From Qipengyuania marincola (lineage in GTDB: Bacteria; Pseudomonadota; Alphaproteobacteria; Sphingomonadales; Sphingomonadaceae): a stretch of DNA of 64,000 nucleotides. How positions within the stretch are numbered: the first letter of the stretch is position 1; the number at the start of each line of letters is the position of its first letter. Positions 1 to 6,987 of this stretch are shown one piece after another. The DNA lies in assembly GCF_029688625.1 (NCBI RefSeq), contig NZ_JARULC010000002.1:806001-870000 (forward strand). Reading direction: 5' to 3'. A program made the position numbers and the translations under genes. The notes under the pieces are model-generated. The model did not search any database, was not told the DNA's origin, and saw only the letters and a program-made list of their open reading frames with translations.

Positions 1-816
1 CTGCTTGAGAAGAAGCCACTGGTCGCGCGACATCGGCGTTCCGGGCAGCGTGGCAAACGCGCCCGATAGCGCATCGGGCATCGGCAGGAAGGTGCGCTTG
101 CGACCCTGCGCGTCGGCGATACGGCGGTTGATTTCCATCATCGACAGCTGCTCCGGCCCGCCGAGCTCGTAGATCTTGCCGGCATGATCGGCAGGATTCT
201 CGGCAGCCCGCGCGACGGCTTCGGCGACGTCGTCGACATAGACCAGCTGCAGCTTGCTGTCGGGCGCGAACACCGGCAGCATCGGTAGGCGCGCGATCAG
301 CCCGCCAAACATGTTGAGGAATTCGTCGTCCTTGCCGAACAGGATCGACGGGCGCAGGATCGTGGCCTTGGGAAAGGCTGCCCGGACACGCTCTTCGCCC
401 AGCTTCTTGGCACCCGCATACTCGATCTCGGTGTCCTCGTCGGGTTCGGCGGCGATCGCACTGACGTGAACGAAGGCCTTCGCGCCCTGCGCCGCCGCAG
501 CCTCGGCCATCCAGCCCGGCGCCTCGCCCATCAGCCGGTAGAGATTGCCTTCGAAGCTCCCGACCAGATTGATAACGGCATCGGCACCCGCGATGCAGCG
601 TTCGACGCTTTGCCGGTCGGTTGCATCGCAACGCGCGAATTGCAGCTGGCCGAGATTCGCCAGCGGCTTCAGGGTAAACGCCTTTTCGGGATTGCGGCTG
701 GCGATCCGCACCCGCGCGCCACGCTCCAGCAGGGCCTGAGCCACGTAATTGCCGATGAAGCCGCTACCGCCCATCAGCACTACGAGCTTGCCGTTCAACG
801 CACTGCTTTTCGCCAT
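1..816 (-). CDS. NDUFA9-like NAD(P)-binding epimerase/dehydrogenase (3' end outside window)
   Basis: Atypical short-chain dehydrogenase of the complex I NDUFA9 type, thought to help assembly or stability of NADH:quinone oxidoreductase or to act on NAD(P) substrates. The start ATG at 816 opens a Rossmann fold with the nucleotide motif GGSGFIGNYVAQALLERGA at about residues 16-34. A typical YxxxK pair is seen as YAGAKKLGEE near residue 140, and VYVDDVAEAV around 193 is the usual substrate-domain segment of this family. The 272 codons present contain no stop, and the C-terminus lies beyond position 1. It is transcribed away from the tRNA gene and looks like the last core chromosomal gene before the accessory region. 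Confidence 0.85.
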   Translation of the reverse strand, partial: MAKSSALNGKLVVLMGGSGFIGNYVAQALLERGARVRIASRNPEKAFTLKPLANLGQLQFARCDATDRQSVERCIAGADAVINLVGSFEGNLYRLMGEAPGWMAEAAAAQGAKAFVHVSAIAAEPDEDTEIEYAGAKKLGEERVRAAFPKATILRPSILFGKDDEFLNMFGGLIARLPMLPVFAPDSKLQLVYVDDVAEAVARAAENPADHAGKIYELGGPEQLSMMEINRRIADAQGRKRTFLPMPDALSGAFATLPGTPMSRDQWLLLKQ

Positions 817-1000
817 CGAGAATGCCTGTGTTTCAATCAGAGAAATTGTCGCTGCGCCCCTAGCCACAACCGGTGCGGCGCTGCAAGCGTTCCGAGCCGC
901 GCGACCCGGTGCGATTGCAGTTGACAAGAATCGCGAGGCTTCGCTAGTGGCGCGCTCCTACCCGCGGACCGGCATCGGATGACCGGTCAACGCAATGTGT

Positions 1001-1087
1001 GCCCAGATGGCGGAATTGGTAGACGCACCGTCTTCAGGTGGCGGCGCTCGCAAGGGCGTGGAGGTTCGAGTCCTCTTCTGGGCACCA
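1001..1087 (+). tRNA. tRNA-Leu (anticodon CAG)
   Basis: Full cloverleaf of 87 nt with encoded CCA. The acceptor stem pairs GCCCAGA with TCTGGGC. The anticodon stem CCGTC/GGCGG encloses the loop TTCAGGT, giving anticodon CAG. A long variable arm typical of class II leucine tRNAs follows, then the T arm with GGTTCGAGTCC. An integrase gene starts 167 bp downstream in the same direction, the usual arrangement when an element inserts at a tRNA 3' end. Confidence 0.97.
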
Positions 1088-1253
1088 TTTGTTCTTCTCA
1101 CGTTCTCCCAAATAATCTATAAAACCCGCAGAAATCCTAGGGATTTGGCCCTTGGATCGTTCCGGATCGTCCCGCCTGTTCTCGGGGGTTCCAGACACTT
1201 TTGTGGGCCTTTTGAGGCCGTTTCGCAAAGGCCCCAGATGAAAAGGCCCCCAC

Positions 1254-2132
1254 ATGCCGCTGACAGATACTCGCCTCCGCGCACTCAAGCCCAAGGATAA
1301 GCCGTACAAGGTAACCGATGAGCGCGGCCTATATGTTGAGGTGACGCCCACCGGCGGCAAACTTTGGCGATTCCGATACCGGATCGGCGGCGCGCAAAAG
1401 AAGCTCTGCATCGGCAGCTATCCCGACATCAGCCTCAAGCAAGCGCGAGACGCGGCCTACGAGGCACGACGAGCTGTTGCTTCTGGGGGCGACCCGGCCT
1501 TTGAGAAGCGGAAGCGGAAAATCCGCGCAGAGTTTCTTTCTGCACAGACGTTCGAGGCAGTCGCACGTGAGTATATTGAACAGATGATGGTCCAGAATGG
1601 CCGCGCCGATGGCACGATCGTCAAGGCCAATTATTTCCTCGACAAGCTTGCGCCTGCCATCGGGAACCGACCCATCAACGAGATCGAGCCGTTCGAAGTC
1701 CTGGCTCCTCTCAAACGACTGGAAGCCACTGGTAAGCACGAGACTGCGAAGAAATGCCGCTCGTTCGCAGGCCGCGTGTTTCGCTACGGTGTTGCTACCA
1801 CCCGCTGCAAATCCGAAGCCTTGCGCATTCTTGCCGCGAGCGGAGTTGCGCCGCACGCACACCTGCTCCTCTTCCTCGTCAGCAGCGGCGATCACGCGAT
1901 TGCGTGGTTGCAATCGGACCTCGCGCAATTCTTCGAGGACTTTTCCGGCGAACTGCCTTCAGCGCTCCAACGTGTCCTGGGCAACCAGGTTCACGATGTG
2001 AAGCCGCGCTGGGCTAAGGGCACGGCGCATCGTGTCGCCCGCCTGCTTTCCGATCACATCGACGAGCTTGAACGCAAGGACGCCCTGATTGGCGATGTCT
2101 TCGCCGGTACCGAAGGAGGCCATCGTGGGTGA
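1254..2132 (+). pseudogene. P4-type tyrosine integrase, catalytic domain lost
   Basis: The first ~180 residues match the N-terminal arm-binding (DUF4102-like) and core-binding regions of P4/CP4-type integrases: MPLTDTRLRALKPKDKPYKV at the start, a LWRFRYRIGG strand, GSYPDISLKQARD, and RSFAGRVFRYGVAT closing the core-binding domain. After about residue 183 the similarity stops abruptly and a ~110-residue tail of unknown origin follows to the stop at 2132. No R..HxxR..Y catalytic set is present. Intact family members have about 400 residues. The gene is therefore a fusion left by a deletion, unable to recombine. Its place directly after tRNA-Leu fits an integrated element whose excision function was lost. 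Confidence 0.8.
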
Positions 2133-2349
2133 AGAGATCGACAAGGAGGCAACAGAGCCCCGTCGGGTGACGCGTCTCATTCGCTTGCCCGAAGTGCAGC
2201 ACCGCGTCGGGCTTGGCCGTTCAACGATCTATCGCTGGATGGCCGAGGGCAAGTTTCCGAGGCCTGTGCAGCTCGGAGGATACTCGGTTGCGTGGGCGGA
2301 AAGCGAGATCGACGGGTGGGTGGCCGATCGTATTAAGCACTCGACATAG
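2125..2349 (+). CDS. AlpA-family DNA-binding regulator
   Basis: Small helix-turn-helix protein (74 aa) of the AlpA/phage excisionase-like family, which usually controls integrase or excision genes of integrative elements. The segment RLPEVQHRVGLGRSTIYRWM followed by AEGKFPRPVQLGG and WAESEIDGWV is the family pattern. I chose GTG at 2125 because AAGGAGG lies 5 bp upstream; an ATG at 2089 in the same frame would add 12 residues but has no comparable ribosome site. It overlaps the end of the broken integrase by 8 bp and is probably a leftover of the same element. Confidence 0.8.
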   Translation: MGEEIDKEATEPRRVTRLIRLPEVQHRVGLGRSTIYRWMAEGKFPRPVQLGGYSVAWAESEIDGWVADRIKHST

Positions 2350-2390
2350 CCACCTCGACGTATCCCCTGTGACCAATAGAAAGAGCCCAG

Positions 2391-2762
2391 CTACCGTGCA
2401 GTAGATTGATCAGCTGGGGAGGGTGCCTCGCGAAGCCGGCGGGCGCGTTCGACAAAATGCTCCATCTGCGTGGCAGCGTGCAAGGTAAGCGGATGCGGCT
2501 TCGCATCGGCACGCGGGGATATGAATTCCGCGATTTCTTCGATTGCTGCCAGCTGATTGGCGCTGGCCTTCGACAGAAGGCCGAGCACCATGTTCTCAAG
2601 GGCGATCACCCTGATGCGCAACTGGATCATTTCGGCATCGGAAAGTGGCGGAATATCCCATTTCTCACAATCGGCAGCGAGCGCTTCCTGCGGCCCGCAG
2701 GGCAATGCCCCGCCTTCGTCTTCCCAGCGCGACAGCGCACCGGCTTTTCCCGTTTCCGACAT
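2391..2762 (-). CDS. Hypothetical protein (123 aa)
   Basis: Not recognised. The protein has an N-terminal polar region (GALSRWEDEGGALPCGPQ), a central helical stretch with LSDAEMIQLRIRVIALENMV that could form a coiled coil (about residues 40-65), and a charged C-terminus. No signal peptide or membrane segment. It has a normal start and the composition of a real gene. It lies between the integrase remnant and a stretch with large inverted repeats, so it may belong to the transfer or maintenance part of the old element; this is inference from position only. Confidence 0.6.
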   Translation of the reverse strand: MSETGKAGALSRWEDEGGALPCGPQEALAADCEKWDIPPLSDAEMIQLRIRVIALENMVLGLLSKASANQLAAIEEIAEFISPRADAKPHPLTLHAATQMEHFVERARRLREAPSPADQSTAR

Positions 2763-2868
2763 ATGCGGTTCCTTTCATAAGCACCGAGGCGATTGTCTGC
2801 GCGCTGCTCACATAGCACAAAGCCATGCCGGGACGCGCCTGGCACGGCGACAGCGAAGCCGGGCAAAC

Positions 2869-2965
2869 GGAACCCCGCGCGTCGGGTTGGTTTGCACGCG
2901 GGGTTCCTGAACGGCCCCTTGGGGGCACCTGCGACCCGCAGGGCGTCGGGGGGAGGCGGGGCCGT
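2869..2965. repeat. Paired inverted repeats in a 285-bp non-coding stretch
   Basis: The gap 2763-3047 holds no convincing gene. It contains an 11-bp perfect inverted repeat, GGAACCCCGCG (2869-2879) with CGCGGGGTTCC (2897-2907), and directly after it an 8-bp one, ACGGCCCC (2911-2918) with GGGGCCGT (2958-2965). These could be hairpins at an origin of transfer or a terminator/attenuator for the neighbouring gene. There is no T-run, and no nic consensus that I can name with certainty. Confidence 0.5.
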
Positions 2966-3047
2966 CCTTTCCTGATCTTGCGATGTTCGTTTGTGTTTTT
3001 GCCGAGGGTATCTCCTGGATAGCCGTGTCACCGGGAAACGCGTCCGA

Positions 3048-3455
3048 TCACATACCTTCCATGTCGTGATCGGCCATCGAGGACATGTCATGACCCGCAT
3101 GGGGATCGGCCGGCTGGGTCGCCTCGCTCGCGGGTTGCGTGCGTGTTGCTGGAGGTGCGGGTGTGGCAGTTGCGCGTGATGCGGGAGAGGCAGCGTGCCG
3201 TGAGGCGGGCGTGGCGGCGCCATTTGTCGAAAGAGCGTCCTCCCGAGCGGTCGCTGCCTCATCTTTGGAGGGAGAGGCTGCCGGATCGGCAAGACCCGCC
3301 TCGGGTGCCGTGCCAGCCACCACCGCAGCTTCGCCCATAGGCGAAACCTCAGCAGCCGGTGTGCTCTCCTGCGCTTGGTCACAAGCGGCGAGAGCGAACG
3401 TCAATGGCGCGGTCGCGAGAAATGCTATCGCGGTGTTCGATTTCAGAATTCGCAT
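3048..3455 (-). CDS. Met/His-ended inner-membrane lipoprotein
   Basis: 135-aa lipoprotein: basic start, hydrophobic core, lipobox LAAC with Cys at 25 followed by Asp, the retention signal for the inner membrane in many proteobacteria. The middle is a low-complexity Ala/Pro/Thr linker, and the C-terminus ends in a His/Met/Asp tail (HAGHDMSSMADHDMEGM) of the kind used to hold copper. ATG at 3455 is preceded by GAAGGAG. It lies 14 bp after the DUF2231 gene and probably shares its transcript. Periplasmic copper binding is inferred from the tail and context; no known domain was recognised. Confidence 0.75.
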   Translation of the reverse strand: MRILKSNTAIAFLATAPLTFALAACDQAQESTPAAEVSPMGEAAVVAGTAPEAGLADPAASPSKDEAATAREDALSTNGAATPASRHAASPASRATATPAPPATRTQPASEATQPADPHAGHDMSSMADHDMEGM

Positions 3456-3469
3456 GTTATTCAACTCCT

Positions 3470-4141
3470 TCAGAGCCACGAAACGCCAAGATGGTCCGGT
3501 CCGTGCGCGAGCTCGCCGCCAAGGAACCCCTGGATGAGAACGAGTGCCGCCATGGAGAAGATCGACGCGCGCAACCATGCGCGGCTCTGGCTCGGCCTGC
3601 TCGCGAGGTATGCCATCGCAATACCGAGAACCGCGATCAGCATACCGGTCCATCGATGGACTTGCATGACAGTATCGCCGCCGAACCACAGACCGGTGTG
3701 AATCCATCCGAACAGAACTGCGACGACTGCGCCGATTGCTCCGCCGTAGACGAGTACGCGCACCGCACTTTCCAGGCCCGCTCCTTTCCGGCGCATCACG
3801 AACAATTCGGTGGCCGCAGCCATGAAAAACAAGGCGATCGGGAAGTGGATCGTTGCCGGATGCAGCTTTTTCAGTACGGCCATGACGCCGGTTTCGCTCT
3901 CATCCGCATGGCCACCGGCCTCGTCATGGGCTGCGCCCGCTTCATCGTGCGCGCCGGAGGACTCGCCAGCATCCGCAGTCTCGCCCATCTGCGCCATGGC
4001 CGCCTGGTCGTGCACATCGCCATTGGTGGCAGCAGGCGCGGCGCTCGCCTCTTCGCCGTGCTTTTCGTCGCCATGAGCCTGAACGGGTCCGACGAAGAGC
4101 AGGCTTGCGGCGAGCAGCGCCAGAAATGAGGGGGCTTTCAT
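3470..4141 (-). CDS. DUF2231 membrane protein
   Basis: 223-aa protein with a signal peptide (cleavage near VQA-HGDE), a His/Glu/Asp-rich periplasmic segment of about 80 residues, then four hydrophobic segments. The DUF2231 signature LHPATIHFPIALFF is at about residue 92, and a second His-containing helix IHTGLWFGGD lies further on. Related proteins are found in copper and other metal islands and are proposed to carry redox or metal cofactors; the role is not established. GGGAGA lies 11 bp before ATG 4141. A sigma-factor-type promoter (4192-4218) is immediately upstream, so this gene and the following lipoprotein may be transcribed separately from copA-copB. Confidence 0.8.
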   Translation of the reverse strand: MKAPSFLALLAASLLFVGPVQAHGDEKHGEEASAAPAATNGDVHDQAAMAQMGETADAGESSGAHDEAGAAHDEAGGHADESETGVMAVLKKLHPATIHFPIALFFMAAATELFVMRRKGAGLESAVRVLVYGGAIGAVVAVLFGWIHTGLWFGGDTVMQVHRWTGMLIAVLGIAMAYLASRPSQSRAWLRASIFSMAALVLIQGFLGGELAHGPDHLGVSWL

Positions 4142-4191
4142 GTCTCGTATGTCTCCCGACCCTGCAGTTAAAGTGCGACCTATGTGCCTGA

Positions 4192-4218
4192 TACGCACGG
4201 CAGCCGCGTGCCCCTCGC
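4192..4218 (-). promoter_or_regulatory. Predicted ECF-type promoter (copy 4 of 5)
   Basis: Read on the minus strand: GCGAGGGG, 15 bp, then CGTA, 51 bp before the start codon of the DUF2231 gene. The two blocks and the 15-bp gap match those before copA, before the anti-sigma gene, before the methyltransferase gene and before the permease gene. See the sigma-factor entry. Confidence 0.6.
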
Positions 4219-4371
4219 ATTAATTTGATAGTTCAGCGCGACTGAAGTGCGCCCGGGTGGTCACGCTTGCTGGCGGCATCATCGCGATCGTCGAACGCAT
4301 TCGGCTCCTGGCCGCGTTCGGCCTGGCGAACGAGGGTAAGGCGTTCGCCCACGCGAATAAGCCCCATGGGC

Positions 4372-5103
4372 TCAGGCGAGCTTGCTCTTCTTTGCGCGGC
4401 GGCGCAGCCTCGGCATCCGGTTCGCCAGCAGGACGAAACCCGACAGGGCTATGATCGTGCCGCCAATGCCGAACAGCAGCAGCCACCAACTGTTGATGCG
4501 GTCGCGCTCGGTCCAGTCCATGATGTGGAGGCCCCAGATGAAATCGAACAGGCGCCATGTATCGCTGCGCGCCGCCCCGAGCGTGCCGCTGGCGGCATCG
4601 ATGTAGATGCGCGTCGAAGCCTCGTCAGCATAGGTGACCTGCCAGGCCGGAAAAGGGCCGCGAAACTCGGTTCCGATGGGGTCATCGACGATCCGTGCGG
4701 CCTCGATGGTCGTGCGCGGCCCGGTCCATGCGCGCAAGGCGATGGATTTTGCCGTTGCCGCCGAGATGGGGGAGAGTTTACGCCCAGTCACCGGATCGTG
4801 GAGGCTCACGCTACCGTCAACCTTGCGGACCTCGGTCACGGCATCGCCGTCGAGCGAACGTGTCGTTACCGCTGCAAGAGTACCGTCGTTTGCGACCCAG
4901 GCCGGGAGCGGGGCATCGGCGGGCAGCGCCTCTTGTTCACGCGAAACGACATGTTCGGAGCGAACTTCTTCCAGGTCGAGAAACGACATGAGGGCGCCGG
5001 TTCCCATCCACAAGAGAACCTGGACACCGACGAAAATCGCCAGCCATTTGTGGATCTTGCTGCCGAGCACATGCAGGCGCAGCTTCAGCGACGGCGTTGC
5101 CAA
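4372..5103 (-). CDS. PepSY-associated membrane protein
   Basis: 243 aa with one N-terminal membrane helix (HKWLAIFVGVQVLLWMGTG, about 18-36), a periplasmic part containing PepSY-like segments (ALRAW near residue 127 and WQVTYADEASTRIYIDAASG near 160), and a C-terminal helix pair near 215-232 with a basic tail. This resembles iron/copper-uptake-linked PepSY-TM reductases in reduced form. Between this gene and the DUF2231 gene lie 230 bp holding only the predicted promoter. It follows the SnoaL-like gene by 27 bp in the copA direction and likely belongs to that transcript. Function in copper redox handling is inferred. Confidence 0.75.
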   Translation of the reverse strand: MATPSLKLRLHVLGSKIHKWLAIFVGVQVLLWMGTGALMSFLDLEEVRSEHVVSREQEALPADAPLPAWVANDGTLAAVTTRSLDGDAVTEVRKVDGSVSLHDPVTGRKLSPISAATAKSIALRAWTGPRTTIEAARIVDDPIGTEFRGPFPAWQVTYADEASTRIYIDAASGTLGAARSDTWRLFDFIWGLHIMDWTERDRINSWWLLLFGIGGTIIALSGFVLLANRMPRLRRRAKKSKLA

Positions 5104-5130
5104 CCGGTGCTACCTCTTCGAAAGCCGTAA

Positions 5131-5649
5131 TCAGTTGCGCGGCGCGCGCGACGAGGAATGGTACTGGACGATTCTCCACCCGTCCGCATCGTGAGCAAGC
5201 ACCGATGTCGCCACGCCGTCGCGCTCGATCACCCGGCCATCGCTAAGTTCGATGCGATAGCCATACGTCTCATAGGCATGGGCCATGTGCCCCATCCGGG
5301 TGACGGTCAGCGTGGGGTCGGTAAAGGTGAAGCTCACAATCGCGTCGAGCTCGGGGCCCAAATGGTGCTCCATGTAATTGGCAAAGCTTCCTTCGGCCTT
5401 GCCATTCTCGAAGATCGCCGAGTCCTCGGCGAAGAGCGCGCGCATTGCCTGCGCGTCGCGCGCTTCAAGAGCGGTGCGATAGGCCTTGAGGGTTTCTTCA
5501 GCGCCCGCGACATCGTCCGCCGAAGCGTCCATCGCGTGCATCTGATGGTTCGCATGGGAAGAGTGGTCCATCTGCTGCGCGAAGGCTGGCAGCGGTATCA
5601 GCGTGGCAACAAGCGCAGTCGCCGCGATGCGTGTCAAAGGCTTGGTCAT
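5131..5649 (-). CDS. Exported SnoaL/NTF2-like (DUF4440-type) protein
   Basis: 172 aa. A Sec signal peptide ends near PAFAQ (about residue 25) and is followed by a His/Met-rich segment (MDHSSHANHQMHAMD) that could bind copper. From residue ~50 an NTF2-like cone fold is suggested by ETLKAYRTALEARDAQAMRA, the segment FAEDSAIFENG and the closing strand GWRIVQYHSSSR. Such proteins are common companions of copAB in sphingomonads; the ligand is unknown. It lies 24 bp downstream of copB, so it is probably co-transcribed. Confidence 0.8.
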   Translation of the reverse strand: MTKPLTRIAATALVATLIPLPAFAQQMDHSSHANHQMHAMDASADDVAGAEETLKAYRTALEARDAQAMRALFAEDSAIFENGKAEGSFANYMEHHLGPELDAIVSFTFTDPTLTVTRMGHMAHAYETYGYRIELSDGRVIERDGVATSVLAHDADGWRIVQYHSSSRAPRN

Positions 5650-5673
5650 GGAAGTTCTATCCTTTTTGAGATT

Positions 5674-6987
5674 TCAGAACCAGAATCGCACACCGACGAC
5701 ATAATTGGTGACGCTCGGATCCTCTCCGGCGGCCCGCGCAAAATCCGCGCTGTCGCCGATGCGCCATTCCTGGGAAACGCCGACATAGGGCGCGAATTCG
5801 CGTGCGAACTCGTAGCGAAGACGCAGACCTGCCTCGATCCGGTCGAGGCCAGCGCCAATGCCGAGTTCGGGAATATCCTGAGCGGAAAGTGCGATTTCGG
5901 CACGCGGTTGAAGGATCAGCCGCTGCGTGATGCGCTGATCAAGTTCGCCCTCAAAACGCGCCGTCACATCGCCCTTGGTGGAGACGAAGGCCGCGGCATC
6001 GACCTCGAACTGGTAAGGCGCGATCCCTTGGATACCGATAACCGCGTGCGTGCGTTCCGGACCGGTCAGGTCCTGGCGAACACCCGCCTGGAAATCGAAG
6101 AAGGGCGCAATGGCGCGGCTCCAGAGCGCCTGGACCTCGGCGCCTTCTATGGGTTCGCCGAAGCTGCCCTCACCCTCGGACTTGAACCAGAATTTGTCGA
6201 TGTCGCCGCCATAATATCCCTGGATGTCCCACAGATATCCATCCTTCCCCTCGCGGGCGCGGTACTCGAGCCGGTCGCCCTGAAACCAGAAGCGCATTCC
6301 TCCGTCGGTCTCGCGGACAAGCTCGCGGCGCGCTTCGTTCATGGCTTCCTCGCCCCAGATGGCGACCGCCGCGCGCGCTGGGCCGCTCCCTGCTTCTGGA
6401 GGAGGCGGCAGCAGCGGGATATCATCGTCCGAGCCCATCTGCATCGCCGAATGGTCCATGCCCTGCCTGTCCTGCGAAGGCGTCTCCCCATGGTTCATCT
6501 GGCTGTGATCCATCTGCCCATGGTCCATCGACGAACTGGCCTCCGCCTGACCCATCTCGCCGTGATTCATCTGCGAATGATCCATCGCGCCTTCGGCGGG
6601 CTTGCCCTGCGGCATCGAGCCGTGATCCATTCCTTCATGACTTTCGGGCGATGCCTGTGGACGGGCAGCGTCCACAGGCATTGTCATGCCAGAATGGCCA
6701 TCCTGAGCGGTCATCGCACCATGATCCATGGTTGAGTGATCCATCTGCGAGCGGTCCATGGCGGCTTCAGGTTGAGCAGCCGGTTCGCATGCTCCATCTG
6801 CAACCGGATGCCCCATCGCGCGATGGCGCTCGGCTTCTTCCTCGCACTTCGTCTTCGCGTCAGCCTGCGCCTCGGCGCTTTGCTGCGGCTCCGCCGGCGA
6901 ATGACCGGCATGCTGCGCCGCCGCGGGGGAGGCGAGAACTGAGCCGGCTGCGACCGATGCGAGCAGGCTGACAATACGAATTTTCAT
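5674..6987 (-). CDS. copB: Copper resistance outer-membrane protein CopB
   Basis: 437 aa. Signal peptide to about residue 24 (SPAAAQ), then roughly 160 residues rich in Met and His with repeated MDHSQM/MDHGSM/MNHGE units that bind Cu, then the CopB beta-barrel domain from about residue 205 (AVAIWGEEAMNEARRELVRE) to the terminal aromatic FWF expected for outer-membrane insertion. It overlaps copA by 4 bp (ATGA), the classic copAB coupling. CopB is thought to sequester or export copper at the outer membrane together with CopA. The repeat region is longer than in many homologues. Confidence 0.93.
   Translation of the reverse strand: MKIRIVSLLASVAAGSVLASPAAAQHAGHSPAEPQQSAEAQADAKTKCEEEAERHRAMGHPVADGACEPAAQPEAAMDRSQMDHSTMDHGAMTAQDGHSGMTMPVDAARPQASPESHEGMDHGSMPQGKPAEGAMDHSQMNHGEMGQAEASSSMDHGQMDHSQMNHGETPSQDRQGMDHSAMQMGSDDDIPLLPPPPEAGSGPARAAVAIWGEEAMNEARRELVRETDGGMRFWFQGDRLEYRAREGKDGYLWDIQGYYGGDIDKFWFKSEGEGSFGEPIEGAEVQALWSRAIAPFFDFQAGVRQDLTGPERTHAVIGIQGIAPYQFEVDAAAFVSTKGDVTARFEGELDQRITQRLILQPRAEIALSAQDIPELGIGAGLDRIEAGLRLRYEFAREFAPYVGVSQEWRIGDSADFARAAGEDPSVTNYVVGVRFWF

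Noticed and set aside
2627-3382. 251-codon minus-strand frame across the inverted-repeat region
   Set aside because: Arg/Pro-rich, overlaps two better genes in other frames, no ribosome site or domain.
5158-6735. Long plus-strand reading frame opposite copB
   Set aside because: Antisense shadow of copB and the SnoaL-like gene; low-complexity His/Arg translation.
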